A stretch of DNA of 64,000 nt, from positions 169,526,001-169,590,000 of the forward strand of contig OX465598.1 of NCBI GenBank assembly GCA_950022295.1, in the 5' to 3' direction. This document shows, in pieces, positions 24,494 through 34,027 of this stretch (positions within the stretch are counted from its first letter, which is position 1; each line of letters starts with the position of its first letter). Made by a program: the position numbers and the translations under genes. The DNA comes from Bromus sterilis (taxonomy: Eukaryota; Streptophyta; Magnoliopsida; Poales; Poaceae). The notes below the pieces were generated by a model. That model worked only from the letters and a program-made list of their open reading frames with translations. It was not told the origin of the DNA and ran no database searches.

Positions 24494-27249
24494 TCAGTCG
24501 TCGAGCTCGATGAAGAAGCCACCTTCGGGGTCATTGGGTTCATCTAAAACATAGATTAAGAAAACGTGAGTACAAAGTCGTACTCAACAAGACTTACATA
24601 GGAGCTATACTACTCATGCACATGTATCAAGGTAAAGGTAGGTGGGGTTTCACTTGCAGAAGTGCCAGCTTTGACTTGGCTAATCCTGAACTACGAGTAC
24701 CAGACTTGAGGTAAGAAGCGTACACGAGTCCACTACTTTCTCCAACCAATTACACCACTATGGTGCCTTCCTCGACTTCCCCACGATAAAGCACGCCATA
24801 ACACTCACACTTATCTTGGTGTGTTTTAGAAGTATCCAGTTCAAGTTGTCTAATAATCAAGCTAAGCTTTCCAAGCAGTCCTTAACCGCGGACGCGGCTA
24901 TTCGAATAGTTTTGTTAACCCTGCAGGGGTGTACCGCTACACACACATGATCATCTGTTACCGCCTTTGTACTCGACACCGTTCAAGAAGTGTCGGCGAG
25001 GATGCTCACCACAATTGTTACCTCATAGCCTATCTAGTCCAAGAAAGCCTCCTACCTGGGTTGGCTACCACTATCGTGAACCCGGCCGGTTTACCGAAGT
25101 GGACCCAAGTGATGTGTGCGTGGTGCATAAGCCGGTCTCGGGTGAGCCGTTCTCTCACTTAGCAGCCAGGCCACAAACCTACCAGAACTCCGAACTATTG
25201 CGACATCTGGACATCGAAAGGGATGAGTTAATAAGTTGAGAGGGGTCAGTGAGCCCAATGTGTGGTTGTACTCTTCATCTTGGATCACCACACAAGAACT
25301 CGGACTTAGGGCGGTGTTCAACGAGACAACCCACCGTGTACTCCTACACAGCCTCTCATCATTCACCTTGTATTAGGGTAGATTCACCAACACCTTTCTA
25401 CCATCATCATCATGATCACTACCATCCCGACTCACATAACAGTATCAACATGGTATCATTCTAAGCATGCAATAAGCAGTAACAATTGCAGGGGCCACAT
25501 GATATCAATCAACTCCTACAGTTGCTAGGATTGTGGTTTGCCTACTACTGTGACAAATGATAGGTCATGCAAAGGAATGGGTTCATCTATGCGGTATAAA
25601 CGTAGCATGGTAATCATCCTATACAATGCATAAGCGAGACATGAGAGGGAAGTGGGATTTTATCGACATGATCAATGGGGGTTTACTTGCCTTGCTGACG
25701 AAGTTCGGGTTCGGGGTCTTCAACGAAGGGGGCAGCCTCCAGTTCTGGTTCCACCTCTACTCGACAAACAACAAACAAGGTAGCAAAGTAAATACAATGC
25801 ACAATCAGATGGTTGAAGGTTGAAACTTGATGTATATGCTTTGATGTGTGAAGCAATTCCATTTAAATGGAGTATATTGCAAATTGAAGTGCAAATCCAA
25901 ACTCCAATTTGAATTCATTTTAGCCAAGTTATAAATGACATTGTTTGATCAAGTTGAACCAATTTGAAATGTGTATGATATGCCTCTGATGTGTAATTGA
26001 AATGTAGCATGTTGCCATGGTTCAAGTTGCAAAAGCATTTGAATTGAATTTAATTTAATTCCATTTAAATCAAATAGCAAATGCTACTGATCACATTTTA
26101 AATTCAACTCAAACATAGTTTAAAGTTGGATATTTGGATAGCTTATTTTCTCCTGATAATTTTTCATATATTATTTGTTAAATTTGGAGTTAATATGAAT
26201 TTTCTATGAATTTCCAAAGTTTGGGTTATTTTTTGGACTTTCTCTCTTTTCTTGAATTCTTTTTATACTGGAAATTCATTATTGTGTCAGCACTGCGCAA
26301 GGGTGATATCAGGGGGGGCTGACGTGTGGGGTCCAGTGGTCAACCACAGTGGGGTTAATCCCTCTCTGTTTAAAAATAACAGAGGGGTTAAGGGCTGGGG
26401 GCCCCACCTGTAAGTGACCCAGGGGGTGGATTAGTGCGGGGTTAAGGGTTAACCCACCGGCGGCTTGACGCCGGTTGCCTGGCCACGGCGGCGCACATGG
26501 GGAGGGTGCTCCCGGCCACCAAATCGCACGCCGAGACCACCAGAAGGTAGCCCACGAATGTGCGCTTCACCTAGGCGAGTCGGGTGACCACGGGGAGGCC
26601 CGACGTGACGGCGGCGACCTGAACGGCGGCGGTCCGAGGCACGGCGACGACGCGAGTGGCGCTAGGGTGCACGGTTCAACGCGTATAGTAGCTTGCTCGC
26701 CTTCTGGAGGCTCTGGGAGTACCACGGACACGATGGTGAGGACGAAGGCGCACGGGAGCGAGCGTATGGTCAACCGCGGCGGCAACCTTGCCCGGCTCCC
26801 ATGGCGGATCGAGCTAGGGGGCGAGAGGGGCCTAGCTAGTTGAGGGGAAAAGGGTTGCTGCTCACCCTGAGTGCGACGACGAGGTCAGGGAGGGCAGAGG
26901 GGCGCCGGTGGCGATGGAATCGATGATGGCGCGCGGCGGCTCCGACGAGATGGCGACGATGATTGCGGCGGCTACAGTGGCTCCGAGCCCAATTACTTCT
27001 GCACGGCGACGAAGACGAGCACGACGCGCGTCCTGGACATCTTGTGGCAGCTCGATGAGGCCGGTGGCCACGCGGTTGCGGCGGCGCGTCCTGGCGCAAG
27101 CTTCGGGCGTCTCCGATTCCGGCGAGAGAGAGGGAGGAGCTTGCTCTGGAGAGGGGGAAGTGGATGAGACGGAAACGGGAGTCTCCGTGGCGCGCGTAGA
27201 AGGCCAGGGACGGGCCAGGCAGGCAGGCAGCTGCCGCCGGCGCGGGCAT
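24494..27249 (-). CDS. Predicted three-exon LTR-embedded ORF (E1)
   Basis: Function unknown. On the minus strand exon 1 runs from ATG 27249 to a GT donor at 26866 (ctcagg|gtgagc, 384 nt, phase 0). Exon 2 (25754-25691) starts after gtagag| and reads VEPELEAAPFVEDPEPE, ending at cagcaag|gcaagt, a textbook GC donor in phase 1. Exon 3 (24543-24494) follows tgttttag| and ends GGFFIELDD then TGA. Total 498 nt, 165 aa, no stop. The first intron is phase 0 here rather than phase 1 as in the other families. Exon 1 is basic and low complexity; exons 2 and 3 are acidic. Confidence 0.45.
24882..24935 (-). promoter_or_regulatory. Palindrome-rich intron block, E1
   Basis: On the minus strand: CACCCCTGCAGGGTTAA, then CTATTCGAATAG (a perfect 12 bp palindrome), then CCGCGTCCGCGG. 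It lies in the predicted second intron, about 345 bp before exon 3, matching the spacing in other long LTRs. Confidence 0.55.
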
Positions 27250-27904
27250 GCGTTCCAGCTAGCTGCTTGCCGCGCCGGGGGAAGACGACAAGGGGCTAGC
27301 AGGCTTGGGCTGCGGTACAGGTAAGTTGGGCCTGGGGCCCAAGGTAAGTGGGCTACTTTCTGTTTTTCTAATTCCTTTCTGTTTTGTTTCTGCCATTTGT
27401 TTTGCCTAGCAAAAATAAATACCTACCATTTTCTAAAATGCTGAAACTTTTTATATGGCCTCTTATTATATTAGACTAGCCACTTATAAAGTTTGGCACT
27501 TTTTTAAAATTCAAATAATTTGAATCTTAACTCAAATAGGGGTTTTTGATTAATTCCAAGGCACTGTTTGAATATTTGAAAAATCCATGAGCATGGGATG
27601 GGTCCCACATCACTTGATATGTGATCACACTCATTTATAAGACTTTTCAAAAATCTAACATGAATTTTTGGAGAAGATTTTTATCTGGCCTTTTGAATTA
27701 ATTCATATGGGGGGGTTCCTTCTCCCATTTTGCTTTTGAATTTGATTTCAATGATTTCTTTTAAAAAATTTAACATGATGCAAGTGACTTGCTAACCCTA
27801 GCACATTACCTAACAGAGGATTCTGAAAATAACGTATTATGAACAAACAAATATGTGACAAATATCTTTATTAATTTGCTCTAGGGCACATATCCAACAG
27901 CGAG

Positions 27905-28370
27905 GTGGGTATGGGGCCATGGGGGTGGAGGAAGTGAGGCCGACGGCGGGGCAGTGGCCGGCGGCGGCGGTCAGTTGCCAGTGTGGCCTGGATCCAGACG
28001 GGGGGAAGTGGCGGCGGTTGTCTCTCTCAGTGGGGATGGGGAGGGGATGAGGGGTGGAGGGTGGAGACTGCATGAGAGTGAGGGAGAGGAGAGGGGTCCG
28101 GTCTATTAGGGTTAGATAGGTTGGGCTTTTTGGGCCGGTATTTTCTAGGGAGGGTTTTTGGGCCAGTATCTCTTAGGGAGGTATAAATATATACGGGTAA
28201 GGCGGGTATCGGGTACGGGTAATGACATGCCGTCCCCATCCCCATTTACCCGCTGGGTAATTTATTTGACCCGATAGCTTCCCCATGGACATTACAACTG
28301 GCATATCCTCGTCCCCTAATAGATTAATTACCCGTGGGGACACGGGTAACGGTTAACCATTACCAGCTTG
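27905..28370 (-). other. hAT 5' terminal region
   Basis: Continuation of the hAT leader beyond the copia element. It holds a GC-rich promoter-like part followed by subterminal CCCCATCCCCATT and GGGTAA repeats and the terminal inverted repeat ending at 28370. Confidence 0.7.
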
Positions 28371-28378
28371 ATCTTTGA

Positions 28379-28822
28379 AAGAGCACCTTAATCTCCGTAA
28401 GTTCCCTTTGGCCCCGTTCGTAGCAGGACGGTAGGACAATAGATGTTGTGCAAGTTCTTATTGCAAGCACGTACAACTACATACAGAACACATGCCTACA
28501 TTTGGTTCTTAGACTAGGGTTGCTCTAGTTTGTTCTTTGGCTAGAGTTTGTGCATTTTTTTCAATTTCCCAACTGTAATTTGTTCACCCAACACCTGTCT
28601 TTTTTGCTTTCAGAGTTACCACTACTGAAACCTTGAACCCCGGTCCATCTTTTAGCTTCATTACCTTCGTTTTTTACTATTGCTCTCATTACTGGTGCTA
28701 CTATTTTGTTACTACTTTGTGGTGTTGGTGATTGGGGAAGTCTTAAAGAGTACACCCGTCAACACACCTTTGCTACTAAATATCTTGTCTAGTGCTTTTT
28801 CAGGTGTGGTTGAATTGACAAC
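28379..28822 (+). repeat. Element B 5' LTR, part 2
   Basis: Resumes after the hAT duplication with agagcaccttaatctccg and matches 56464-56906 of B's 3' LTR. It ends at ACAAC (28818-28822), the left target-site copy of the chromovirus. Confidence 0.88.
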
Positions 28823-29559
28823 TGTAACAGCCCATGTGCAATAAATAAAAATCACCATGAGATTGTACTTTGTCTTTTGACTTTGTAACTTGGCATGATG
28901 CTAAACTTTATAATTTCATGTGATGATTTAAATTTGCATTGGGATTGGAGGCCATTTGGTTTGTTTGGGATTGCATCCAAAATGGTTCAAGAAGGGTGTC
29001 TGAAGAATTTTAATTGTTGCATGCATGCTCTCCTTGACCCCAAACTTGGCATAGACAATTCTTTGCCCTTCCCAAGTTTTTCAAAAGCCTTGCAACATTT
29101 TTGCAAACTCTAAAAATGTGGGCCATAGTTCAATGTGCTTTGAATATCAAAAATGCCCCCACATTTTAGTTGCTAAAAAATTGGCCTAACCATTTTTGTA
29201 AAATGGAGAATAATGCAAGGATCCATAAGCATATTTTTATATGTTTTTATCTTTTGTGGATTGCCCACAAAAACTCCTGGGATTTTCTGTTATATTTTTT
29301 ATGGAAAACCCCTCTTTTCTTTTTCTTCTCTCCCTGGAGGAATCCAGCAGGCCGGCCCAACTAGGCTTCCCCTTGTCCGCGGCCCACCTGGGCCTATCCA
29401 GCGAAGCGGTACGCGGGAGCTATCGTGGCCGCCCGATCTCCATCGCACGCCCCTCCTTTGTCGCCTTTCCACGCTGGAGAGGTCCCCGCCGGACTCCCTC
29501 TCACAGCCGGCCGGAGCATCGACGTCGATGCGGCCGACGTGGATAGGAGGCCTCCCTCC

Positions 29560-29566
29560 TATTTAA
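29560..29566 (+). promoter_or_regulatory. TATA-like box, chromovirus 5' LTR
   Basis: TATTTAA below a GC-rich stretch and above agccctaggg-like leader sequence. The equivalent in the 3' LTR is at 43310-43316. It marks the probable start of U3-driven transcription. Confidence 0.5.
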
Positions 29567-30596
29567 CCCGAGCTCCCGAGCCTCCCAGGATCCCTAGGGT
29601 TCCCTTCCTTCCAGCTGTTCCTCCTCGCCGCCGCCGGGGTGGTTTCCCCTCTCTGTTTCTGTCCCGCCGTGCTCCGGTGATCCCCGCGGCAATTCGCCGC
29701 CGTCCCGCCATATCCTTGACCAAGCGCTCGTCTGCACGGACCTTGAGCTCAACTCACTCCGTTTCTGTGTCCAGATCGGAACCCGGAGGAGCGAGACGAC
29801 CCCGCAGCAGAGCAGGCCACCGCGGACCTCTTCGTCCCCGACCACGGCCACAGACCCCTTCCTCCTCTACGGCTAGGCTGGGACGCACGTTGCGACCCAC
29901 AAGGTGAGTTGATGCCCGCACCTTTGCTCGTAGCGCCGTGTAGCAGTCTGTCCACGATAACAGTAGCGGATCCGCCGCGTTTGAACATCGCCGGCGAGCA
30001 ATTCGAGCACGCCGTGCTATGGCATGCCTCGGGTGCTCCCTCGCATGCTCCTAGAACGTCCAGAGCGCGCCTTTGGCCCTCAAGGACCCGCCTTTTCGCG
30101 TGTAGTAGAGTTTGGCCACCCGCCTCTGAATGTGCTTGCCACTGTAACGCAGTGCCGCCGCGGTTTCAGAGGAAGCTGGCCACCGTTCCGGTGAGATTCG
30201 GGCCATGGCAGGGGTAATCACGAGTTTGTGGTGATGCCCTCTAGGAGATGGAAGTGACCCCATGGCCAGAGGTGCCGTGAGCTCGACGTGCTCATCGTCC
30301 AAAGTTGGGACTTTTGTTCTGTCAGTTTGAAGTTCAGAACCGTCGCCACCGTGATGTTCCCGTGAGGTTTGCGAGTAGATGAAGTGGAGTTGGAGATCAT
30401 GGCGAGTGCCCCTGCATAGATAAAGGTGCCCTCTCGGGTTCTTCTCATGGCGGGGTGGCCGGAGCATGCATGTGCGTGATGCGAGGTTCGCCGCAGTTAC
30501 GCGCCGCGACGGGTTCAGACGACTGCAGGTGTTCGTAGTTCAGAATAGGGGAGACTGAAGCTTACCTAGCCTGCAGCACTTCTCGTTTCAGAAAAC

Positions 30597-30666
30597 GGTT
30601 CGTAGCGCAGTGGTAGCGAGCAGCAGCGGGAAGCAGCTGGCGTGGGTTCGAATCCCGCGCGAGGCA
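30597..30666 (+). other. tRNA-like A-box/B-box module in LTR
   Basis: Seventy bases with an A box (TAGCGCAGTGGT), a B box (GGTTCGAATCC) in a pairable T arm (gtggg/cccgc), and acceptor-like ends (ggttcgt against gcgaggc, six of seven pairs counting wobble), followed by TTTTT at 30680. The anticodon arm does not fold cleanly, so it is not a normal tRNA. The equivalent copy in the 3' LTR is at 44347-44416. It lies in intron 1 of the predicted LTR gene. It could act as an internal Pol III promoter or be a captured tRNA or SINE head. Confidence 0.55.
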
Positions 30667-32498
30667 TTTGCCTCCCCCCTTTTTGCATTTTAAGCAGAGG
30701 CTGACGAGCGGGCCCCTCATGTTAGTGGGGATGCCCAAGTGGAAGTGGGCTGAGCCCACTGGTGGGTTTGGAACTGGCCCAGTGCGCCCGAGGCCAGCCC
30801 AAGTGGCTGCGCCCTTTGTTTTTTTTTTCTTTTGGATTTTTTTTCCTTTTTCTGTTTGAGTTCAACTTTGAGTTTGAATTCAAATTCAAACTGAATTTGA
30901 ACCTTGGAGATCTTTCACCTCAAATGAGGCATCCCATATATGTTTTTGGGGTAGCTTGAGCCACTGATCATCATGGTGAGGTCCATTTTTGCACTTTGCC
31001 CCTCTAAATTATTTGAGTGTGGAAATTTTGCAATTAAGCCCTCCTTTTATTTTGTTTTTGTCAAGTTTTTCCCAAATTCAAAAATGGCCATGCCATATAT
31101 GATTTTGAGGTAGTTTCTCCCAAGGATTTGCATGGTGATAGTGGTTTGTCCATTTGAGCCTTTTTCAAAATGCATCTAGTGCAACCTTACACTCAGGACC
31201 CAAGTTCCTGTCCATGTCATCTTCATTCTTGCATCTTTGAAAACCAGCCCCTATGCATATTGTCATATGCAATGTGGCTGGGTTCCTTCTTTTGTTGCAC
31301 CTTTCTGATGTCAAGTTCATCGACATCCCTCCGTCTCCGGAATCGATGTTTACTTTCTTGTTGTTTTTATTGCTGTTAATTGCATCGTTGATCATGTCAT
31401 GTTTCCATGTTACTTACACCCAAAAATAAGGCTAAGACCAAAGCCATTTTTACGTAAATAAATTGCATATGAAGTTGTTGACGTGTCGTCACCACCTTCA
31501 TTTGAATCTGACTAGATAGGGTCACATCATGTCAATTAAACTTGATCATACCATCTTTGCCTGTACATTGTACCCGTTGCTTACTTGTGTGCCTTTTCCT
31601 TGCCGGTACTTCACGTTAGCACCTGAGACCGCCGAGGAGACTTACGTGGAGATTTCTGACACCGAACCCGAGGACCCTGTTGCGTCTGCTTCGACGACCG
31701 ATTACCCAGGCAAGGGGAAAGTTTATACCATTACTTGATACCTTTCTGCCTACCTGCCTAGCTGTAGCCTAGAACGATTGTTTGATCCTATCCACTTTGC
31801 TTACGCCACTTTCAAAACCCAAACAGCCATGATCCCCACATCCTAGCAAACCTTTGTATTGCTAAGTTACCGTTGCTCAGCCATTGCTTAGTATGAATAG
31901 GAAAACTTGCTGCTTACCCTATGCTATGGTTTGGGATATCATGTTATTTAAAGAAGTTGGTTGATATTTATTATTGATGATGTTAATTTATACTTGAAGA
32001 AAGATGGGAGACCAGGCTGTTCCCGCCGGGTGTTTTGTTCCATTTGAGTCACCTAGGTCCCGAGTTCCGGGTATTGTGTTTCTTGACGAGCGTGCCTAAT
32101 CGTGTGTGGGATTCTATGGGGTCCCCTTGTCTTACCTACCTAGCTTCGTATGGTTCTAGTGGTGGCCCGAGCTGATTTACTATTTGCAATGTGTGTGTGC
32201 TGGTGGTACCCCAGTTGTTTAAAAAGCACCTTGGGACAGGACTTGTGCCTTGGCTGGCCCACCTTGTCCGGCTGAGGACCCGGTGTCCCATGTGTGATTA
32301 ACCGGGTATCCAAACCTGCGACAGACGGTAGAGGACGATTCGAGAGCGTGGCCAGCTTTTGAATTGGGTGTTGACTCACCGGGGGCCACCCGGAATTGTG
32401 CGATGTTAGATAGAGGGACTCTAACGTTCCGGAGTTTCATGCGTTTACCTAGCCAAGTGGAAACCGGGCATACATGTGAAGCCTATGATGGGCAGTTG

Positions 32499-32554
32499 GT
32501 ACACCCCTGCAGGGTTAAATCTTTTCGAAAAGCCGTGTCCGCGGTTATGGACGA
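32499..32554 (+). promoter_or_regulatory. Palindrome-rich intron block, chromovirus 5' LTR
   Basis: CCCTGCAGGG (32505-32514), TTTTCGAAAA (32522-32531) and GTCCGCGG...GGAC, about 350 bp before exon 3. Compared with E1/E2 and solo LTR 3, TATTCGAATA has become TTTTCGAAAA, changing both arms together. The 3' LTR copy is at 46247-46303. Confidence 0.55.
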
Positions 32555-33346
32555 CTTCAGACCTACTCCTTGTTCATAGAATGACATCAACTCGAATCAT
32601 AATTAAAACTTGCCTACCGTGTGAGTGCCTTAGTTGCTTTTCTTCGTCCAGGGGGACCGAGAGAAGATCCAGGTTGTGTTATGTTTGACGTAAGTAGGTG
32701 GTTAGCAGACTTATGACACGATGTCACGTGTATTTCTTGGATCTTACCTCTATTCTAATAGAACGATAGCCACCATATATGCTAGCGCGGCTGCAACTTT
32801 TACCTTTATCTTGTCTTACCGTAGGAAGTTACGTATCCTGTAATGATATAATCTCACCCCTGTTTTCCTTTTGTGCTTTTACTGTTTTGCCTGATCGGTC
32901 GCTGCATTGGACTACTACCTTGACCCGAGCACTGGACGATACTTCATGGAGGTTCCCCCGGAGGATGACGATGACGACGACCTCGTTCAGTAGATCCTAT
33001 AGTTGGGCTTCGACGATCCGTGGATAGGCTCTTAATGTGCAGCCCTCTCTAGGGCAATTTGGATTTTGACCGTACTCGGTCGTGTTTGTCTTCCGCTTGT
33101 TGCATGATATTCTGTTGGGTCCATGGACCTCTGAGATGATGTATTAATTCCAGTGGCGATGTATGCCCTGGACTCTATATATTTATGTCTTAGTTTAAAG
33201 TTCATTGTTCTTATACTTGTTGTCGAGAATCCGGCAGCGACACGAGTGCGAGTGTCGTGAGTCAGTGGCCTTTTATGCGCTACTAACTTGAGCGGGACGC
33301 GAAAGCGACTAACTTGAGTTAGCACCGCATCGGGGGCCTTACAACT

Positions 33347-33358
33347 TGGTATCAGAGC
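33347..33358 (+). promoter_or_regulatory. Primer binding site (tRNA-Met)
   Basis: TGGTATCAGAGC two to three bases after the LTR end, complementary to the 3' end of initiator tRNA-Met, the usual primer of this lineage. Confidence 0.95.
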
Positions 33359-34027
33359 AGGACTGACTGTTGGACCCCTTACTGGCCGAAGTTGAGTCTA
33401 GAAACTATTTTGTAGTTACTAAGGAAAAATTGGAGAGTAGGAACTCTTTCTTTTTCTTCTTACCCCAACCTCCCACCCCTTTTTCCGTGAGGAAGTGAAA
33501 CGTTGTTTTCTCTCTGCAACTTATCCCCTTTCAAAAACAAATCTAGGTTCTCGTTTACATGAGGCTCCGATTCCTCTATAATTTTTTGCTAGCGACGAGA
33601 TGTGTTGGCGTCTTTGAGACCACTGAGCCGCCACTTGGGGTTGACTGCTCTACCTCGCTTACGGCGTACCCCAGGTGAAACGTCCATACAGGATTGGCGG
33701 GCATCCTATGGTAGTATGGATGTGGTGTCTTTCCCCTATGGACGACCGCAGTGATGGGCCGCTCAGGGAAGATGTCTCATTGTTCAGGTCTTCAACCACT
33801 CGTATATATTGTTGTGTGCTCGCTAGCAGATTATTATCTTGGATTCGGATGATCTTGGTTTGGGGATTCCAGTAGCACCTAGCCTTCGAATTTCCGGGTT
33901 AACCTTGGTGGAATTTCAGCCTTCGGCTTTCTCATACCTCGTGAGGAAGTTTTGTTGTCAATATTGCTTTATCTTTTGGTTTCGTCAATGTTTCAACCAT
34001 GTTCTCATAAGTGTTCCTGTATATAGG

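Larger units (their letters stand above)
23766..27828 (-). repeat. Solo LTR E1 (4.1 kb)
   Basis: Plus-strand ends TGTCGGGACCC and ...ATTCTGAAA (ancestrally TTCTGACA by comparison with E2), with TSD ATAAC at 23761-23765 and 27829-27833. In its own orientation it runs TGTCAGAACCC to GGGTCCCGACA. A second copy, E2, lies in a different host at 36112-40233, which proves it is a separate mobile unit. No internal domain, so a solo LTR. It carries the same exon and palindrome arrangement as the other long LTRs. Confidence 0.9.
11034..27899 (-). mobile_element. Angela-type Ty1/copia retrotransposon, disrupted by two insertions
   Basis: Two 1671 bp LTRs with TGTTGG..CCAACA-type ends in minus orientation, TSD GCGAG at 11029-11033 and 27900-27904, a PPT at 12705, a degenerate Met-type PBS near 22141-22160 and a minus-strand gag-pol with the copia order protease-integrase-RT-RNase H. 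Removing element C and solo LTR E1 leaves about 8.4 kb, the usual size of Angela/WIS/BARE relatives, whose LTR start (TGTTGGAANTATGCCCTAGAGG) this one closely resembles. It inserted in the 5' region of the hAT element. Confidence 0.93.
22161..27899 (-). repeat. Copia 5' LTR, split by solo LTR E1
   Basis: Net 1671 bp as 22161-23765 plus 27834-27899, the same length as the other LTR. The first bases are TA instead of TG, a point change. A GA microsatellite at 22566-22580 differs in length from the other LTR. Confidence 0.9.
3385..28370 (-). mobile_element. hAT DNA transposon (autonomous-size fossil) with nested insertions
   Basis: The left terminus CAGGCTGGCAATGGGG is mirrored at the right by the complement of CAAGCTGGTAATGG, typical of plant hAT ends. 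The host LTR sequence ctctttga is repeated as atctttga at 28371-28378, an 8 bp duplication matching at 7 of 8 positions. Removing the solo LTR (5864-9592) and copia element (11034-27899) leaves about 4.4 kb with a minus-strand, multi-exon transposase with BED finger and hAT C-terminal domain. Subterminal regions are rich in CCCCATCCCC and GGGTAA-type repeats. Confidence 0.85.
29765..32993 (+). pseudogene. LTR-embedded three-exon ORF, 5' LTR copy (damaged)
   Basis: Same gene as at 43515-46741 in the 3' LTR. Exon 1 ends at 29903 (cacaag|gtgagt), exon 2 is 31620-31709 (gttag| ... cccag|gcaag) and exon 3 would be 32908-32993. Here the start codon is CTG instead of ATG (29765) and the last acceptor reads ctgcat instead of ctgcag (32902-32907). 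Frames remain open. Exon 2 encodes YVEISDTEPEDP and exon 3 ends MEVPPEDDDDDDLVQ. Confidence 0.5.
28823..33343 (+). repeat. Chromovirus 5' LTR
   Basis: 4521 bp. The GC-rich promoter zone lies at about 29340-29900, the tRNA-like module at 30597-30666, and the predicted gene exons at 29765-32993. It differs from the 3' LTR by scattered substitutions except in 30927-32333, where I count two mismatches. Confidence 0.93.

Noticed and set aside
26475..27324. Several GC-rich plus-strand ORFs in E1 and E2
   Set aside because: Shadows of a GC-rich promoter/exon zone; they lack domains and are not conserved between E1 and E2.
30597..30666. A functional tRNA gene
   Set aside because: The anticodon arm cannot form a normal stem and one acceptor pair is mismatched; reported only as tRNA-like.
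31165..31395. 76-codon ORFs identical in both chromovirus LTRs (also 44913-45143)
   Set aside because: Identity is explained by the near-identical LTR tract; the frame is inside an intron of the predicted LTR gene and on the opposite strand.
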